Source: Microglena sp. YARC
Lineage: Eukaryota > Chlorophyta > Chlorophyceae > Chlamydomonadales > Chlamydomonadaceae
Direction of reading: 5' to 3'
DNA: 64,000 bases
NCBI GenBank assembly: GCA_022414725.1
Contig: CM039462.1
Coordinates: 130,473,262 to 130,537,261, forward strand
Shown: positions 22,111 through 32,689 of the stretch, piece by piece
Position numbering within the stretch: position 1 is the first letter of the stretch
Layout of the letters: every line of letters begins with the position of its first letter
The notes under the pieces: generated by a model
Told to the model about the DNA's origin: nothing
What the model saw: only the letters and a program-made list of their open reading frames with translations
The model's database searches: none
Made by a program: the position numbers and the translations under genes

Positions 22111-23283
22111 AACTCCCGGGCTCTTGTTGAAATATCTATATATGATATATATTATGCATCCATCCAGGCTCGTGTGTCTTAAATTGGCACACCATTAAGC
22201 ATCTGATTATCAATTAGTATTGGTATAGATACAGCTAGATATTAGATTAAGCGGACTATCTATACTAAAAACCAGGTTGATTTATGCTTTGTTAATACAT
22301 CTGTCTACAATATAGATTGTACATCCATGCAGGTCCATGTGCTTTAAGTTGGCATATCAATGAGTGTATATTTAACATTTTCTTTTTTCGTTGTTTGATT
22401 AATCGGAATATCAATACTAAAAACTTATATTTTAATCACCAAATCTTTGGCAGCCTGGCAAGGAGATATTGTCAATTAGTGGGGGTCTTCCCCATGGGCC
22501 GTGATTCCCAGACATGATCCTGTTTGCACACCTTCAGCCAGCGATTTGGCTGCTCGCTGTCTTTGGCAGAGAAATTATTACCAGGGAAATGTCAACGCGA
22601 ACAAATCACTTTTTGTGTCATCTTGTCATTTTCCTGAAGACTTGAACAATGGATCTCCAACGCGGCATCCCCCCACTAATTGACACCTCACCCCGTTTGA
22701 ACAATCTCGCTCGCCTACCTGGCGACGCGTGGGGGGAGAGAGAGAGAGAGAGAAAAAGAGGAAATGTGCGCAAGGTAGGACAATGTCCTTCTTGAAATAT
22801 GTTGCAAGACCGCACTTGTGTGTTTACTCTTCCCAGTTCCCACGCACTTCTGTGGGCTTTTGTGAAACGATATGGCCAGGGTTGTTCAGGACAGTAGGAC
22901 ACTGCGTCCTACGTCGAAGGTGCAACGTCCAAGCCTCGAAAGGTCCGTTGCGTTGCAAGATACATCGTTGGGAGGGTCCGTTGACCCGGAGGAAGTGTCC
23001 GTTGTGTCGCAGGACGCAGGCTATGTAATTGGTTGCGTCTTAGGCATCAAAGCTGGGTGTCCTCCCGAAGTACCCTGGTATGGCCCAGGAGGGGGGGGGG
23101 GGGGGGGGCGGGGGGGATCTAAGAAGTGTCATTTTTGTAGCGTCAAAAGAGCAACTGCCTTAAAAAAAAATGTGCGATTCGCGCAACTGGTATTTTTTAA
23201 CGTACTTTTAGTGGTAAAAATGTGTAGCTGGGGCCTTGGGGGGAGACTAGAAACTGCAGGCGTGGAGACCTAAAAATAGTGAG

Positions 23284-23455
23284 AAAGCCTGGTTGGGCGT
23301 AGTATAGAGGGAACACGTCGTCCGCGGGCAGGGAAAGGCCTACCTCCTCAGTTGGTTAAGTTACTATCGCGGATGACAGCGACTTGAAACGCTGAGGACG
23401 ACTGTAGGAGGGATCGATCCTCCGACCCTCCTCGTTGAAGCAGCGTAACCTGTAG
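23284..23455 (-). mobile_element. tRNA-derived SINE-like element, copy 3 (diverged)
   Basis: On the minus strand it shows a GGAGGATCGATCCCTCC box-B-like segment, CGCTGTCATCCGCGATAGTA and a 3' part ending ACGCCCAACCAGGCTTT. It is more diverged than the other copies. Confidence 0.65.
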
Positions 23456-24117
23456 ACCAGTGTGTAATTGTATATCACTAAATAAGGGGCTGTGGAATGT
23501 TAGGAATTTACATCACAATAGTCACTAGGCGAGGCATTGCGCAGCCCACAGTTGGCTGGAATTGGGAGGAGGAGCCCAATATATACCGGATATCTGGCCG
23601 GAGTGATGACCTATGGATTTCTGGATGGCTGCCTTTGGACCTGGCCGGTGACGACATCCTTTGGTGGACATTGCAGCGCCTCTGTATACTGAAGTTTGTA
23701 GAGCCTTTCTAGCAAGGCTGTGTGTTGGCTACATATATACAGCCAACAGTCCTGCCCTGTCAACGGGGGAGGATTCCTTTATCTTAGATGTTTGTGCGTC
23801 CTTGCTGAGTCTTGTTAGCTTGGTTTTGTGGACTATCTGCGTCTTTTCTCCTTGGGGTGTGTTTGGTTGTTCTCCTAGGCACTCTTGTCCTTATTTGCAA
23901 GAAAGTGGTGTTGGCCTGCTGGGTTGACTTGCGCTTTTTTCTGTTAGGGGCACTATCGCTGCATATGAAGGTGCTCATAGCGCGTGCCCTTGATTATTGG
24001 TATGTAGCTCTTTTGGCTCAGCCCTCTTCTCTTGTCTTTGTTGGGCTTGTTGCTCTGGATTGCCTGTCTCGGCATCCCTCCCCTTCATGATCCCCTTTCC
24101 GCTCTTCTTTCCGCCTC

Positions 24118-24122
24118 TAGTT
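24118..24122. other. Target-site duplication TAGTT, left
   Basis: TAGTT occurs directly before the left LTR and again directly after the right LTR at 28828-28832. A 5-bp duplication is normal for Ty1/copia integration. Confidence 0.95.
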
Positions 24123-24350
24123 TGTTATTGACTGATTTATATATCAGTCTCTGAGTCGGCATAATGCACACCGGTACCTTTCCCTCCTGGTACCGCGTTG
24201 CCTGCCGCCAGGCCACAGGCTAGCTGTGGCCTGCACGTGACTGCAGTACCCTGAAGTACACATCTCTATTCTATATGATTGCGCCTGTTGCGCTTAATAG
24301 CATCTTCTCCTCTATCGAGCCTATGCCGTTGTAACAATCTTACATTAACA
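24123..24350 (+). repeat. 5' LTR of the copia-like element
   Basis: Starts TGTTATTG and ends CATTAACA (TGTTA/TAACA termini). A short palindrome, GACTGATTTATATATCAGTC, lies near the start. It matches 28600-28827 with two differences (A/C near 24253 and T/C near 24272). Confidence 0.97.
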
Positions 24351-24366
24351 GGTTATGTGCGCCATC
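24351..24366 (+). promoter_or_regulatory. Primer-binding site, copia-type internal initiator-tRNA match
   Basis: The sequence directly after the LTR, GGTTATGTGCGCC, is largely complementary to the anticodon loop region of initiator tRNA-Met (the GGTTATG core). Drosophila copia uses a half-tRNA primer at the equivalent position with a GGTTATGGGC site. This placement and similarity support priming by a cleaved initiator tRNA rather than by a 3' CCA end. Confidence 0.7.
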
Positions 24367-24860
24367 TTTAGATGCTAACGAAGAACAGCCGCTGCTTTCA
24401 GCGTTCGGAATCAGTTCCCCTCTGACTTGTCGAAGGCCCGAGTTTTAACTAAGCACCTGGACTCGCTCCCTGTGCGGATCCTACTTCCCGCTGCTCCGCC
24501 TACCGCTTCCTACCAAGAATCCTTGGATCTGCCACTGCGTCCTACGACTGGAGCAAGCAAGAGCGACCACAAGTCACCGAAATCTATGAAGTGAGTATAG
24601 GACGACGCCCTCACCGAGACCCACACAGTGCTGTATTGATGTCAGACGATCAATTTGTCTACGACCCCAGCTTAAGAGAAGCTCCTGTCGTCGAACATTG
24701 CCGCTTGGCAAAGTTCACCCCCCGGTAATCCGCTGGATCCCTTTGGATCGCCGATTTACACACACACTCCATCCCCCCTTCCCCTGCCCCGCCCTCGTAA
24801 CTCCCCCTATCCCAACACTCCGACCTACAACGCCAAGACTCCTACACAGAAGACCTCACC

Positions 24861-26033
24861 ATGCAACCTCCCCGTATATTCACTGGTAACAACCTCTACA
24901 ACTGGCGCTGCGCCAGACAGAATATACTCCTCGCACTCAAGTCCGATAGGGACACCATTGCCATTGCGTTCGACTGCCAACAAGCGGTGGTCGCTGGCGA
25001 GCCTGCTGACTCTAATGGTTACCCTGCTGATGACATTACTTACCCTGTTGTTGCGGGTGCTGATCCAGCTGTTCCGGCTCTTGGTGTCCCCACCAGGATC
25101 TCCACCTGGAAGAACAACAAGGCCTTCAAGATCATCATAGATCATGTGTCAGATGCGATCCAGCAGGCCATTCATGCTAACACAGATATGGCCACTAGAG
25201 CTTTCAGGTTCCTGGACTCCCTGTACTCTGAGGAAGGCAGCAGGCTAGAGCATACCACCCTGACTGCCATACTTGGAATACGTATGACTTCCACTGAATC
25301 CCTGCAGACATACCTCTCTAGGGCAGCTGATATGTATTCCCAGATTCCCAAGATTAAAGGCCTCCACATCGTTTCTACCAGCACCTTTCTCAACCTTATT
25401 GTCAAGGGACTGAACTCCCGCCCTGAGTATGATGGGTATATCAATCAATTCAACCCCACAGCAATCACCACTTTCGCTATGCTCCAAAGTGCCATCTTCA
25501 ACTGGTGCTTAGTGAAGCAAGTTGATCCTGCACCATCTCGTGAAGAGGCTGAAATGGCAGCTGCAGCATACAGAGCCAGGAAGCCATTCAACAGCAAGCA
25601 CCTCCCATTTAGAGACAGGACTATCTCCTACAAGAAGATGATCTGCTGGAACTGTGGGGGAATAGGCCATAGCTCCAGAGACTGCACCAGTGAGGACACT
25701 GACCTGGCCTTCAATCCAGCTGACTCAGATGAAGCTGACCACGGATCTAAGTCACCTCCCAAGCAAATATCAGGAGATGACAAGGACTCTGACGACAAGA
25801 AGACTCCCAAGAAGACCAGTGACAGGAGACAACGTTTCAGAAGATACCCAAGCAGGGGACGACATGCCCACTTTGCTGATGGTGATCAGTCCACCTCCAC
25901 CTCCAACTCTGACAGTGAGGGTGAAGAACACAACTTCCTGTCCCTGGCACTGGATGAAGACAACCTCCAGCCCATGAGATTTGCTACACCAAGCAACCAG
26001 AGGCAAGTCTGTTTCATTTTCCTTGCCACCTGA
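24861..26033 (+). CDS. Gag-like protein with CCHC zinc knuckle
   Basis: A 390-codon frame starting at an ATG in good context (CACCATG). The N-terminal part has the NLYNWR lead-in typical of copia Gag. The middle is helical (SLQTYLSRAADMYSQIPKIK). A CX2CX4HX4C knuckle (CWNCGGIGHSSRDC) lies near residues 258-271. The C-terminal part is acidic and basic, rich in D, K and S. It forms the virus-like particle and binds element RNA in this family. It stops at TGA 26031-26033, about 50 bp after the protease frame opens in another register. Confidence 0.9.
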   Translation: MQPPRIFTGNNLYNWRCARQNILLALKSDRDTIAIAFDCQQAVVAGEPADSNGYPADDITYPVVAGADPAVPALGVPTRISTWKNNKAFKIIIDHVSDAIQQAIHANTDMATRAFRFLDSLYSEEGSRLEHTTLTAILGIRMTSTESLQTYLSRAADMYSQIPKIKGLHIVSTSTFLNLIVKGLNSRPEYDGYINQFNPTAITTFAMLQSAIFNWCLVKQVDPAPSREEAEMAAAAYRARKPFNSKHLPFRDRTISYKKMICWNCGGIGHSSRDCTSEDTDLAFNPADSDEADHGSKSPPKQISGDDKDSDDKKTPKKTSDRRQRFRRYPSRGRHAHFADGDQSTSTSNSDSEGEEHNFLSLALDEDNLQPMRFATPSNQRQVCFIFLAT

Positions 26034-26643
26034 CCCCCTGGCTAATACAGCATTCTTTGGACAAATAAGTGCTGATGATGAATGCACTATAGAAGATGAT
26101 GGAGAAGTTTTCCAGGCAGCACTGCAGACAGAATGGATCATAGATACTGCAGCACACTCTCATGCAACCAGTAACATCTCCCATCTGCATGACATTCAGG
26201 ACCTTCCACAGCCTATTAGGCTGCAGCTGGCAGATCAAGACTCTCCACCTATCTTCTGCAAGCAGATAGGGAAGGCCAAGATCCAGGGCCATGGCAGGAC
26301 TCTGATCATCCTGAACAATGTACTCCTTGCTGACTGCAACATGCCCAACATCATTAGCATTAATGCAGCCACCAGCCTGTGTCCAGACCTCCAAGTCCAC
26401 CTGTCCAAGACCCAAGCCATCCTCTCCATCCCAAGACCATCTGGTACCAAACTGCTCCTCTCATGCCCCAAAAGGCATGGACTCTACCTCACCCAAACTT
26501 CACCAGTCAATACTAGAAATCCCTCCATCCATGTGGGTCCTCCCATTGCCTACATCATGATGGTTACCAAGACTCCATCAACTCACACTGGCTCTGAGAC
26601 AGGGCAATACCCACCCACTCATGAGACCTCCCCCGCCCAGTAG
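25981..26643 (+). CDS. Retrotransposon aspartic-protease-like region, different frame from Gag
   Basis: Overlaps the end of Gag in the +1 register; no ATG is needed if frameshifting is used, and the left boundary is approximate. It contains EWIIDTAAHSHATSN, matching the copia protease active-site region (DTA in place of the usual DSG), then a beta-rich segment ending HGLYLTQ where copia polyproteins enter the pre-integrase domain. Instead of integrase the frame ends at TAG 26641-26643. The overlap could be programmed frameshifting or an inactivating indel; the sequence cannot decide. Confidence 0.8.
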   Translation: MLHQATRGKSVSFSLPPDPLANTAFFGQISADDECTIEDDGEVFQAALQTEWIIDTAAHSHATSNISHLHDIQDLPQPIRLQLADQDSPPIFCKQIGKAKIQGHGRTLIILNNVLLADCNMPNIISINAATSLCPDLQVHLSKTQAILSIPRPSGTKLLLSCPKRHGLYLTQTSPVNTRNPSIHVGPPIAYIMMVTKTPSTHTGSETGQYPPTHETSPAQ

Positions 26644-26945
26644 AGCTGATCAAGACTGCCAGGACTCCCCCTCTACTTCTGCTCCATCTGCACCCCACAC
26701 TGACTTTGAGACAGGGCAGTACCCACCCACTCATGTGGAGGCAGACCAAGACTTCCAGAATCCCCCCTCTACCTCTGCAACATCTGCACCCCACAATGTT
26801 TTTGAGATAGGGCAGTACCCACCCACTCATGTGGAGGCAGACCAAGACCTCCAGGATTACCCCTCTAACTCTGCTCCATCTGCACCCCACACTGACTTTG
26901 AGACAGGGCAGTACCCACCCACTCATGTGAAGGCAGACCAAGACC
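26590..26945 (+). repeat. About 100-110 bp tandem repeat within the element
   Basis: Four copies carry a GGGCAGTACCCACCCACTCA-like core, at about 26600, 26713, 26812 and 26906. They encode ETGQYPPTHVEADQD-like peptides in the third frame. Confidence 0.85.
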
Positions 26946-27766
26946 TCCAGGACCATCCCCCTCCTTTCTGCCAGTACCATTCCCCTTCCACTGCAGGCAA
27001 CTTTGAAGAATCTGTTAGTGGTACTGACAGTGATGACATGCCAGAGCTCATCCATCAGGAGGTTCACAAGCAGCAGGATGACCCTGGACTAGGAGTAGAT
27101 GACCCTTCAGACACCACTCCATCTCTCCCACAACAGCTGGACAACCTAAACCTACAACAAGCCAGAGCAGAGATGGAACTCCTCAGTGATCAGATCAGGA
27201 CCAACTATGAAGAATATGATGGCCCCATAGATGGGGACGGACCACTCAAGCCATCTGATCTGGACACAGCAACTACCTGGGACCAGTGGATACTGAGCAA
27301 CAGGTCACCAGACATTGGACTACCACTGGGAGAAGTTAACCAGAATGTCAACCACATCCACTTCTCCAACAACTCCAGGCTTAGCCTCACACGATTTGGA
27401 TGCACCTTACACCACCTGAACAGCAGGCCTGCTTCACCAGCTTTCAACATCAAGCCAAGGCCTCCACTACCCCAACTCATCACAGCCTTCACCAGCAGGT
27501 TCCCTACCCTGCGGAATTCTGAAAAGGAACTGTTCCCACACAGGTCAATGCACAAGGTGCCATCTGATGCCTATAGCCCCATCATCAAGCACAATAGCAG
27601 ACTCCAGCAGATGGTGCAAGCCTACCCCACTGTTTCTACCACAGCCAGACCCACTCTGCAGTGGGCCATTTGCCTTCAAGCTGCCATGGTCAATGCACAT
27701 GCTCACACACTCTCATTCAGACCAAAGATGATCATGGACCCCAGGAGCTGTGCCCATCCTAGATGA
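26621..27766 (+). CDS. Third frame of the copia-like element, unknown function
   Basis: A 381-codon frame from ATG 26621. The N-terminal quarter consists of repeats like GQYPPTHVEADQDLQD. The rest is acidic then basic (DSDDMPELIHQEV, later SFRPKMIMDPRSC) and shows no integrase, RT or envelope motif. It occupies the place where pol should be. It may be a remnant of pol-flanking sequence, an acquired segment, or non-coding. I do not recognise it. Confidence 0.45.
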   Translation: MRPPPPSRADQDCQDSPSTSAPSAPHTDFETGQYPPTHVEADQDFQNPPSTSATSAPHNVFEIGQYPPTHVEADQDLQDYPSNSAPSAPHTDFETGQYPPTHVKADQDLQDHPPPFCQYHSPSTAGNFEESVSGTDSDDMPELIHQEVHKQQDDPGLGVDDPSDTTPSLPQQLDNLNLQQARAEMELLSDQIRTNYEEYDGPIDGDGPLKPSDLDTATTWDQWILSNRSPDIGLPLGEVNQNVNHIHFSNNSRLSLTRFGCTLHHLNSRPASPAFNIKPRPPLPQLITAFTSRFPTLRNSEKELFPHRSMHKVPSDAYSPIIKHNSRLQQMVQAYPTVSTTARPTLQWAICLQAAMVNAHAHTLSFRPKMIMDPRSCAHPR

Positions 27767-28589
27767 AAAGTGCTGTGTGTCAACCACCTTAGCATGAACT
27801 GGAGCCCCATGGACTTCACCTTTATCAACATCCTTACCCCCCCCAGCCTGGCCCCCAAGTCATTTGACCAGTTCTTTGCCCAGATCTGCCAGCAACTTGA
27901 CCTTGATGGCTTCCCCAGCAAGCCAGGCACTTAATTCAGTTACACACATTGCTCTTCATCTGTTGGATTAGACTTGAACACTCTAGAATTTATTAGATTA
28001 CCTGCCTACTGTACTGCCCCATGTACTTCCACAGGTCACCCCCCCTTCTAAATTTAGGATTATTCCAGTCTCTTCATGATGTCTGTGCTTTATTTAGGAT
28101 CAACCTAATGTACCTCACCCAAATTATGGGGGGACTAGTCCAGACATCCTGTCTAAAGACAAATCCTCTAGTCTCGAATCATGCAACTTCTCGTAACCAA
28201 GGATATCTTCACAAGCCTTAACCAAGCCTGGACTTTCCTTAACAAGCTTCCCAGCAGTCTCCCTGCTACCTAGCCTGCAGCCTATCTGCAGCCCTTTGCA
28301 GTATTTAGTCCAGCCCCATAAGCAGCCTATCTGCTCTAGCCTGCAGCCTACCTGCAGTTTCCTTACACCTTCTCAGCAGCCCCTCTGCTACTTAGCCTGC
28401 AGCCTACCTGCAGTGTTCCTTCCCTAGCCAGCTACCCCAGAAGACTGACATTTCTTTGAAGACCCCTGCTAAAGTGATTTCTCCCTTTCAGCTACTAGAA
28501 ATTCCCAAAGTCTCCCTAGCTTGTATATTTTAATTTTCTTATGCCCCTCAGTTAATTCCAGGAATTCTTGAGCTCAAGAATACCTTGAA
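27767..28589 (+). other. Non-coding 3' part of the element
   Basis: C/T-rich sequence with repeated AGCCTGCAGCCTACCTGCAG-like words (28265-28420). No open frame is supported. It leads to the polypurine tract. Confidence 0.6.
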
Positions 28590-28599
28590 TTGGGGGGGA
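28590..28599 (+). promoter_or_regulatory. Polypurine tract before 3' LTR
   Basis: TTGGGGGGGA immediately precedes the TGTTATTG start of the 3' LTR, the standard plus-strand primer position. Confidence 0.9.
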
Positions 28600-28827
28600 T
28601 GTTATTGACTGATTTATATATCAGTCTCTGAGTCGGCATAATGCACACCGGTACCTTTCCCTCCTGGTACCGCGTTGCCTGCCGCCAGGCCACAGGCTAG
28701 CTGTGGCCTGCACGTGACTGCAGTACCCTGCAGTACACATCTCTATTCTACATGATTGCGCCTGTTGCGCTTAATAGCATCTTCTCCTCTATCGAGCCTA
28801 TGCCGTTGTAACAATCTTACATTAACA
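28600..28827 (+). repeat. 3' LTR of the copia-like element
   Basis: 228 bp, TGTTATTG...CATTAACA, nearly identical to 24123-24350. It is followed by the TAGTT duplication at 28828-28832. Confidence 0.97.
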
Positions 28828-29940
28828 TAGTTTGCTTCCTTTTTTTGGACTTGATCTAGTTTGTTTTCAGGTTTGTGGGGTTGCCTTCAAAACCCTCGTG
28901 CTTCCGTGTTATAAAATTGGATGGCCGGCAGGCTGTGCTGCTGTCCAGTCTCGGCAGTGGTTTGCTGAGTTTATGTAATGAACCCTCTCTCGGAATTAAT
29001 AATGCAACAATTCAAATGAAGGGCGCCTGGAGGCGCGTCCCGAATGAAATGAAATTAATTATGAGTTCAATTGATTTAAATTGATTTTAATTAAATTATA
29101 TTTATTTAATGTTGTGTTATTTAATTTGACTTTATTCCATTCAATTGAATTTAATCAACGTAATTTGAATGCATTTAATTGCTTTTATTTTTATGAATTC
29201 GTATCGGTTTTAATTCAATTGCATTTTATGTAATTGAATTGCAAATGATGTTTTAGCATTGTTAACTTTAAAGTGACGAAAATGGGAGTTTTTAAGGGCT
29301 GTTGATTTTAAAGCAGTGCTGAACGTTCCTGTAATGTAATGCAATGCATTTACAAAGATTGGATTTATTTTTAAGAATTTGATGCATGAAAAATGAGACC
29401 AATCAGGTGTCTGGTTGATTTTACGGATTTTGTACAAGGTATTGCATGTTTCGGCCCAGCCCAGACGTGAACGGTATGTCCCGTCCTCCTGAACGGGTTT
29501 TGGGCCAGCGGCTGGTGGCGTGGCTTGCCCCTGCCCCCGCCCGGTAGCCCCCCGCCCCGCCCCTGCCACTGCCCCCGCACCGTTCACGGCCCTGAGGTGG
29601 GGTCCGTGGGCTAATTACAGCACAAGTGCCCTAGGGGATTGTGCCGTCCATTGTGATGCTTACATGTTTCGCCTCGATTATTTGACGACAATTATGCTCC
29701 CAAACCTATGTATCCGCGCATGTTTAAGTGGTTAAAATTTGAAATGTTTGCTCAAAACGCCCTTAAATCAAATTGTTAACCGTTAATTGTAGCTATTCGG
29801 CTCAGCCTGCGCTCCTTTTCAAGAATCGCGATGCTCACATGTGCTCTGGAGATATTTTGTCCGGTATAAATAAGTATTATAATTATCAAAAACATAGAAT
29901 GTTCAAGTTTTTTGATGTTTTTCATGAAACCTAAAAAAAT

Positions 29941-30117
29941 GGTTGGTCGCTTGAGGATGAAGAGTCGGGGGTTCGACTCCCCCTTCGGTCGCTCTTGGCA
30001 TTGCAGGTCGTTGTCAACCGCGATGGTAGCTTGTCCAGTTGAGGTAGGACACCGCTCCCCACCCGCGTACGACGGGCTCCTTTAACACCACGCCCGACCA
30101 GGCGTTATCATAATGAA
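29941..30117 (+). mobile_element. tRNA-derived SINE-like element, copy 4
   Basis: Head GGTTGGTCGCTTGAGGATGA with a box B GGTTCGACTCC, then the family body (GTCAACCGCGATGGTAGC) and tail (ACGCCCGACCAGGCGTTATC). The head alone looks tRNA-like, but the shared body shows it is a SINE and not a free tRNA gene. Confidence 0.78.
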
Positions 30118-31346
30118 AAATTGGTTTGTGACTGACGGACGGACTAACGGACTAACGTACATTTTAATGGGGCTCATCCCTTCTTCCAAAAAAGGGCGCC
30201 TGGAGGCGCGTCCCGTATGAAAATGTTTCAAATTATCTGAATTTCATTACAATTTTAATTGTATAGTTTTATCATTTTATTATTGTATAATTGTTTAATT
30301 AATTAAATTAATTGTATTAATTAGTAAATCACATGATTTATAATGAATTAATCAAATTCTATTAAGTTGATTGATTTGTTAATTAGATAGTACAATTAAT
30401 TGAATTATCTTAAATTCATTATTAATTAAATTCAATTAATTTAATTGTATTCATTAATTCATTAATTCATTAATTTATTAAATTGTATTTATTTAATTTG
30501 AGAGACTCAAATTGTGTTGTATTGACTTGAATTTAATGCATTTAATTGATTTTAATTATATTCATTTGAATTCAATAGATTTGGATTTAATTTAATTGAA
30601 ACGATGGATGTAGCTTTGTTTACTACCAAGTAACGACAATTGACATTTTGTAGGGTTGTTAAATTTGAAGCAGTATTAAACGTGCCTGGGCTGTCTTGTT
30701 GATGGGCTTTATTTGCAAGTAGTTGAGGCACACGAAATGTAGCCAATTAGAGGTATGGTTGAATTTGTTCGTTCAGCCGCATACAAGCTTGATGTGGCTT
30801 CATTCCCCATGGAAATTAATTCGGGACCCCCAGGACACAAGCCGCTTATCATATTACGAGATCGCAGTGTGATATGTGGGTAGAATCTGGAGATTTGTTT
30901 TCATTCGGGTGACAATTTGTTTTTTTTCATTCCGGTAAAATATGGAGGTTTTTTTCATTCGGGTATTCAAGCACGTCACTACGTCAGACCTGGTGCCTTG
31001 GGAGGGCGGCGTTCATACAAGTTGCTTGCTACAGCCATGCAAGCAAAGATAATGGAGGGATTGTGATGTGCTTGCAACCAGGACTTGTGGGTATAGCACG
31101 AGAGGACTTCGAATTGGTAGACAGCAGTGAGCATACCACAGCTGGCTGACAAATGATGTAACAATTCAAAACCAAGCACTCAAGACCTGGGCTGATCATG
31201 TTCTTGCCAACCTCTCTCGCGGGTATCGCAATATAGGGAAGAACATGATGGACCTGAGATCAAGCTTGATGAAGTAGAGCAAAACATGAGTCAAGCTCAT
31301 CAGCGGCGGACTGGGTGGCCGGGGGGGGGGGGGGGGGGGACATTCT

Positions 31347-31571
31347 GTGATAGTCCGACTTATATGTCGGCACTTGAGTAGGCGAAGTTCACACAGGAGT
31401 CTGTTCCCATCAGCTCCCGTGTTGTCTGACGCCAGGCGCGAGGCTAGCTATGGCCTGCACGTCGCAATGCAGTAATAAGCAGTACGCATTAGATCTTCTT
31501 TATTTATCGCCCTGGTGCGACTATTAGACATCTTCCCTCTCTTAGCGGTTAGGGGGCGGCGTTAGATTAGC
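31347..31571 (+). mobile_element. Diverged solo LTR related to the copia-like element
   Basis: Aligns along its length with the 228-bp LTR: TGATAGTCCGACTTATATGT at the start, GCCAGGCGCGAGGCTAGCTA and GGCCTGCACGT in the middle, and TTAGCA at the end. No TSD was found. It directly abuts a truncated MITE. Confidence 0.7.
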
Positions 31572-31632
31572 ACAGTTTTTTTGTTTGCAAGTGCGCTAAA
31601 GCGCTGGCCAATTTGGCCATTTGAAGTACCCT
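31572..31632. mobile_element. Truncated hAT-type MITE end
   Basis: This is the inverse of the first 60 bases of the element at 336-530, ending TGAAGTACCCTG. The rest of the element is missing at the LTR boundary, suggesting a rearrangement or insertion within it. Confidence 0.8.
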
Positions 31633-32499
31633 GCGCAGGATACGCAGACTGAGTTGCAAATGTGGTGTGTTCTACATCCCTTGTGATCTACATAGTTTTA
31701 CAGCAAGCTTGGGCAGACTTCTTAAAGAACACGTAACAAGGAAATGTAACAATAACATAATACCCCTTGCCAACTGGATTTCAGGTCTGAGCTTGAGACA
31801 GTCAAAGCCATAAATCCCTTTGCCAAGTTAGTCTTGCCATGCTTTTCTGAGACCCACTTTTAGGGAAAAAATTACATTTGCCAATACTGAATACTTAATT
31901 TGGCCAAGGCGTGTACGGTTTTAAGAACGCAGGAGGCGGTTACATGTTATGTAGCCCATGAGTTGAAAGGGTTGGAGACTTGGAGGGTCCGGTACATCTG
32001 CGATGGGTTGGTTGTGTACCAGTATAAAAGCTGTAAAATTGTCTCGGGACGCAGAGGTGGGGGGCCTCCTGAACACCTCTGGTGTGCACGACACAATACC
32101 CCTTGGGTAGGGAGAAACATGGGATCAAATCTTGATGTCAGATATTTAGTACTCAATCTTCTATAATGTTACATCTGGGCATCGTACATGCAGACACAAA
32201 TAATGTACAGTAGACCCAAATTGTTAAAGACTGCCTACAGTATTTCCACAGTCAAGAAAGTCTCATGTATCCTATGTGCCGTTGCAGACTCATCTCTAAG
32301 CTGCACAGAGAAACTATTGCCTCCTGTATCAGCATTATTGCCACACGTCGCATGAAGGTGTCCATACCGCCTGGATGGTGTTACTTATTATGCCTGCCAT
32401 GGTGACTTTCCCCATCTGGCGTAATGCAGTCCCCTTAACACAACACCCCACCAGGTATTTTATTTTTTTGGCACCCCCCCGCAATCGACAGCATCCAAT

Positions 32500-32689
32500 C
32501 TGGGTACTACTTCTTGCTAAATTAGTCAGCGCACAAACGTCAAATTGGTCAGCCCTTTTTAGTGCACTAAGTGTAATAACTGTCTACTGCATCCACAGGG
32601 GGTTAAATAAAACAGCTCGAGAGGCGCAGAGGGGAGCCTCAAAAAGGCAGCGCAATGCTGCACTGTCACGCACGCATAGTAGTACCCTG
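32500..32689. mobile_element. hAT-type MITE, 8-bp TSD CATCCAAT/CATCCGAT
   Basis: Starts CTGGGTACTACTTCTTGCTA and ends GTAGTACCCTG, flanked by CATCCAAT (32492-32499) and CATCCGAT (32690-32697). It is the same family as 53686-53874. It lies about 160 bp downstream of the glutamine synthetase stop codon, in the likely 3' flank. Confidence 0.85.

Larger units (their letters stand above)
19418..24117. other. Intergenic region without a recognisable gene
   Basis: Contains the R2 repeat, the 20-bp/160-bp satellite, an imperfect inverted repeat around 20835-20945 (GGAATCAGTTGGCTGGATCA and partner), a diverged repeat at 21790-22110 also found at 37590-37850, and an AT-rich stretch with a 167-bp duplication (22155 and 22322). 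A poly-G tract (23092-23118) and one SINE-like element are also present. Open frames such as 22872-23273 run into the poly-G and match no family known to me. I support no gene here. Confidence 0.5.
24123..28827 (+). mobile_element. Non-autonomous Ty1/copia-like LTR retrotransposon (Gag plus protease only)
   Basis: A 4705-bp element bounded by 228-bp LTRs and a perfect 5-bp TSD. It has a primer-binding site, a Gag frame with a CCHC knuckle, a protease-like frame, a third frame of unknown function and a polypurine tract. There is no integrase, reverse transcriptase or RNase H: none of their motifs (HHCC, DDE, YVDD-type) appears in the roughly 2 kb after the protease. The LTRs differ at only two positions I could find, implying recent insertion. 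Mobility would need enzymes in trans. It resembles Gag-retaining non-autonomous elements rather than a full copia. Confidence 0.93.

Noticed and set aside
22872..23273. 133-codon frame in the intergenic region
   Set aside because: It runs through a poly-G tract and has biased composition; no homology recognised.
23733..24117. Another LTR starting TGTTGGCTACATATATACAG
   Set aside because: The start has a palindrome like the copia LTR, but no similarity follows and no partner LTR or end was found.
29941..30015. Free-standing tRNA gene
   Set aside because: The GGTTCGACTCC box and head look tRNA-like, but the following body and tail match the SINE-like family at other positions and no clean cloverleaf was found.
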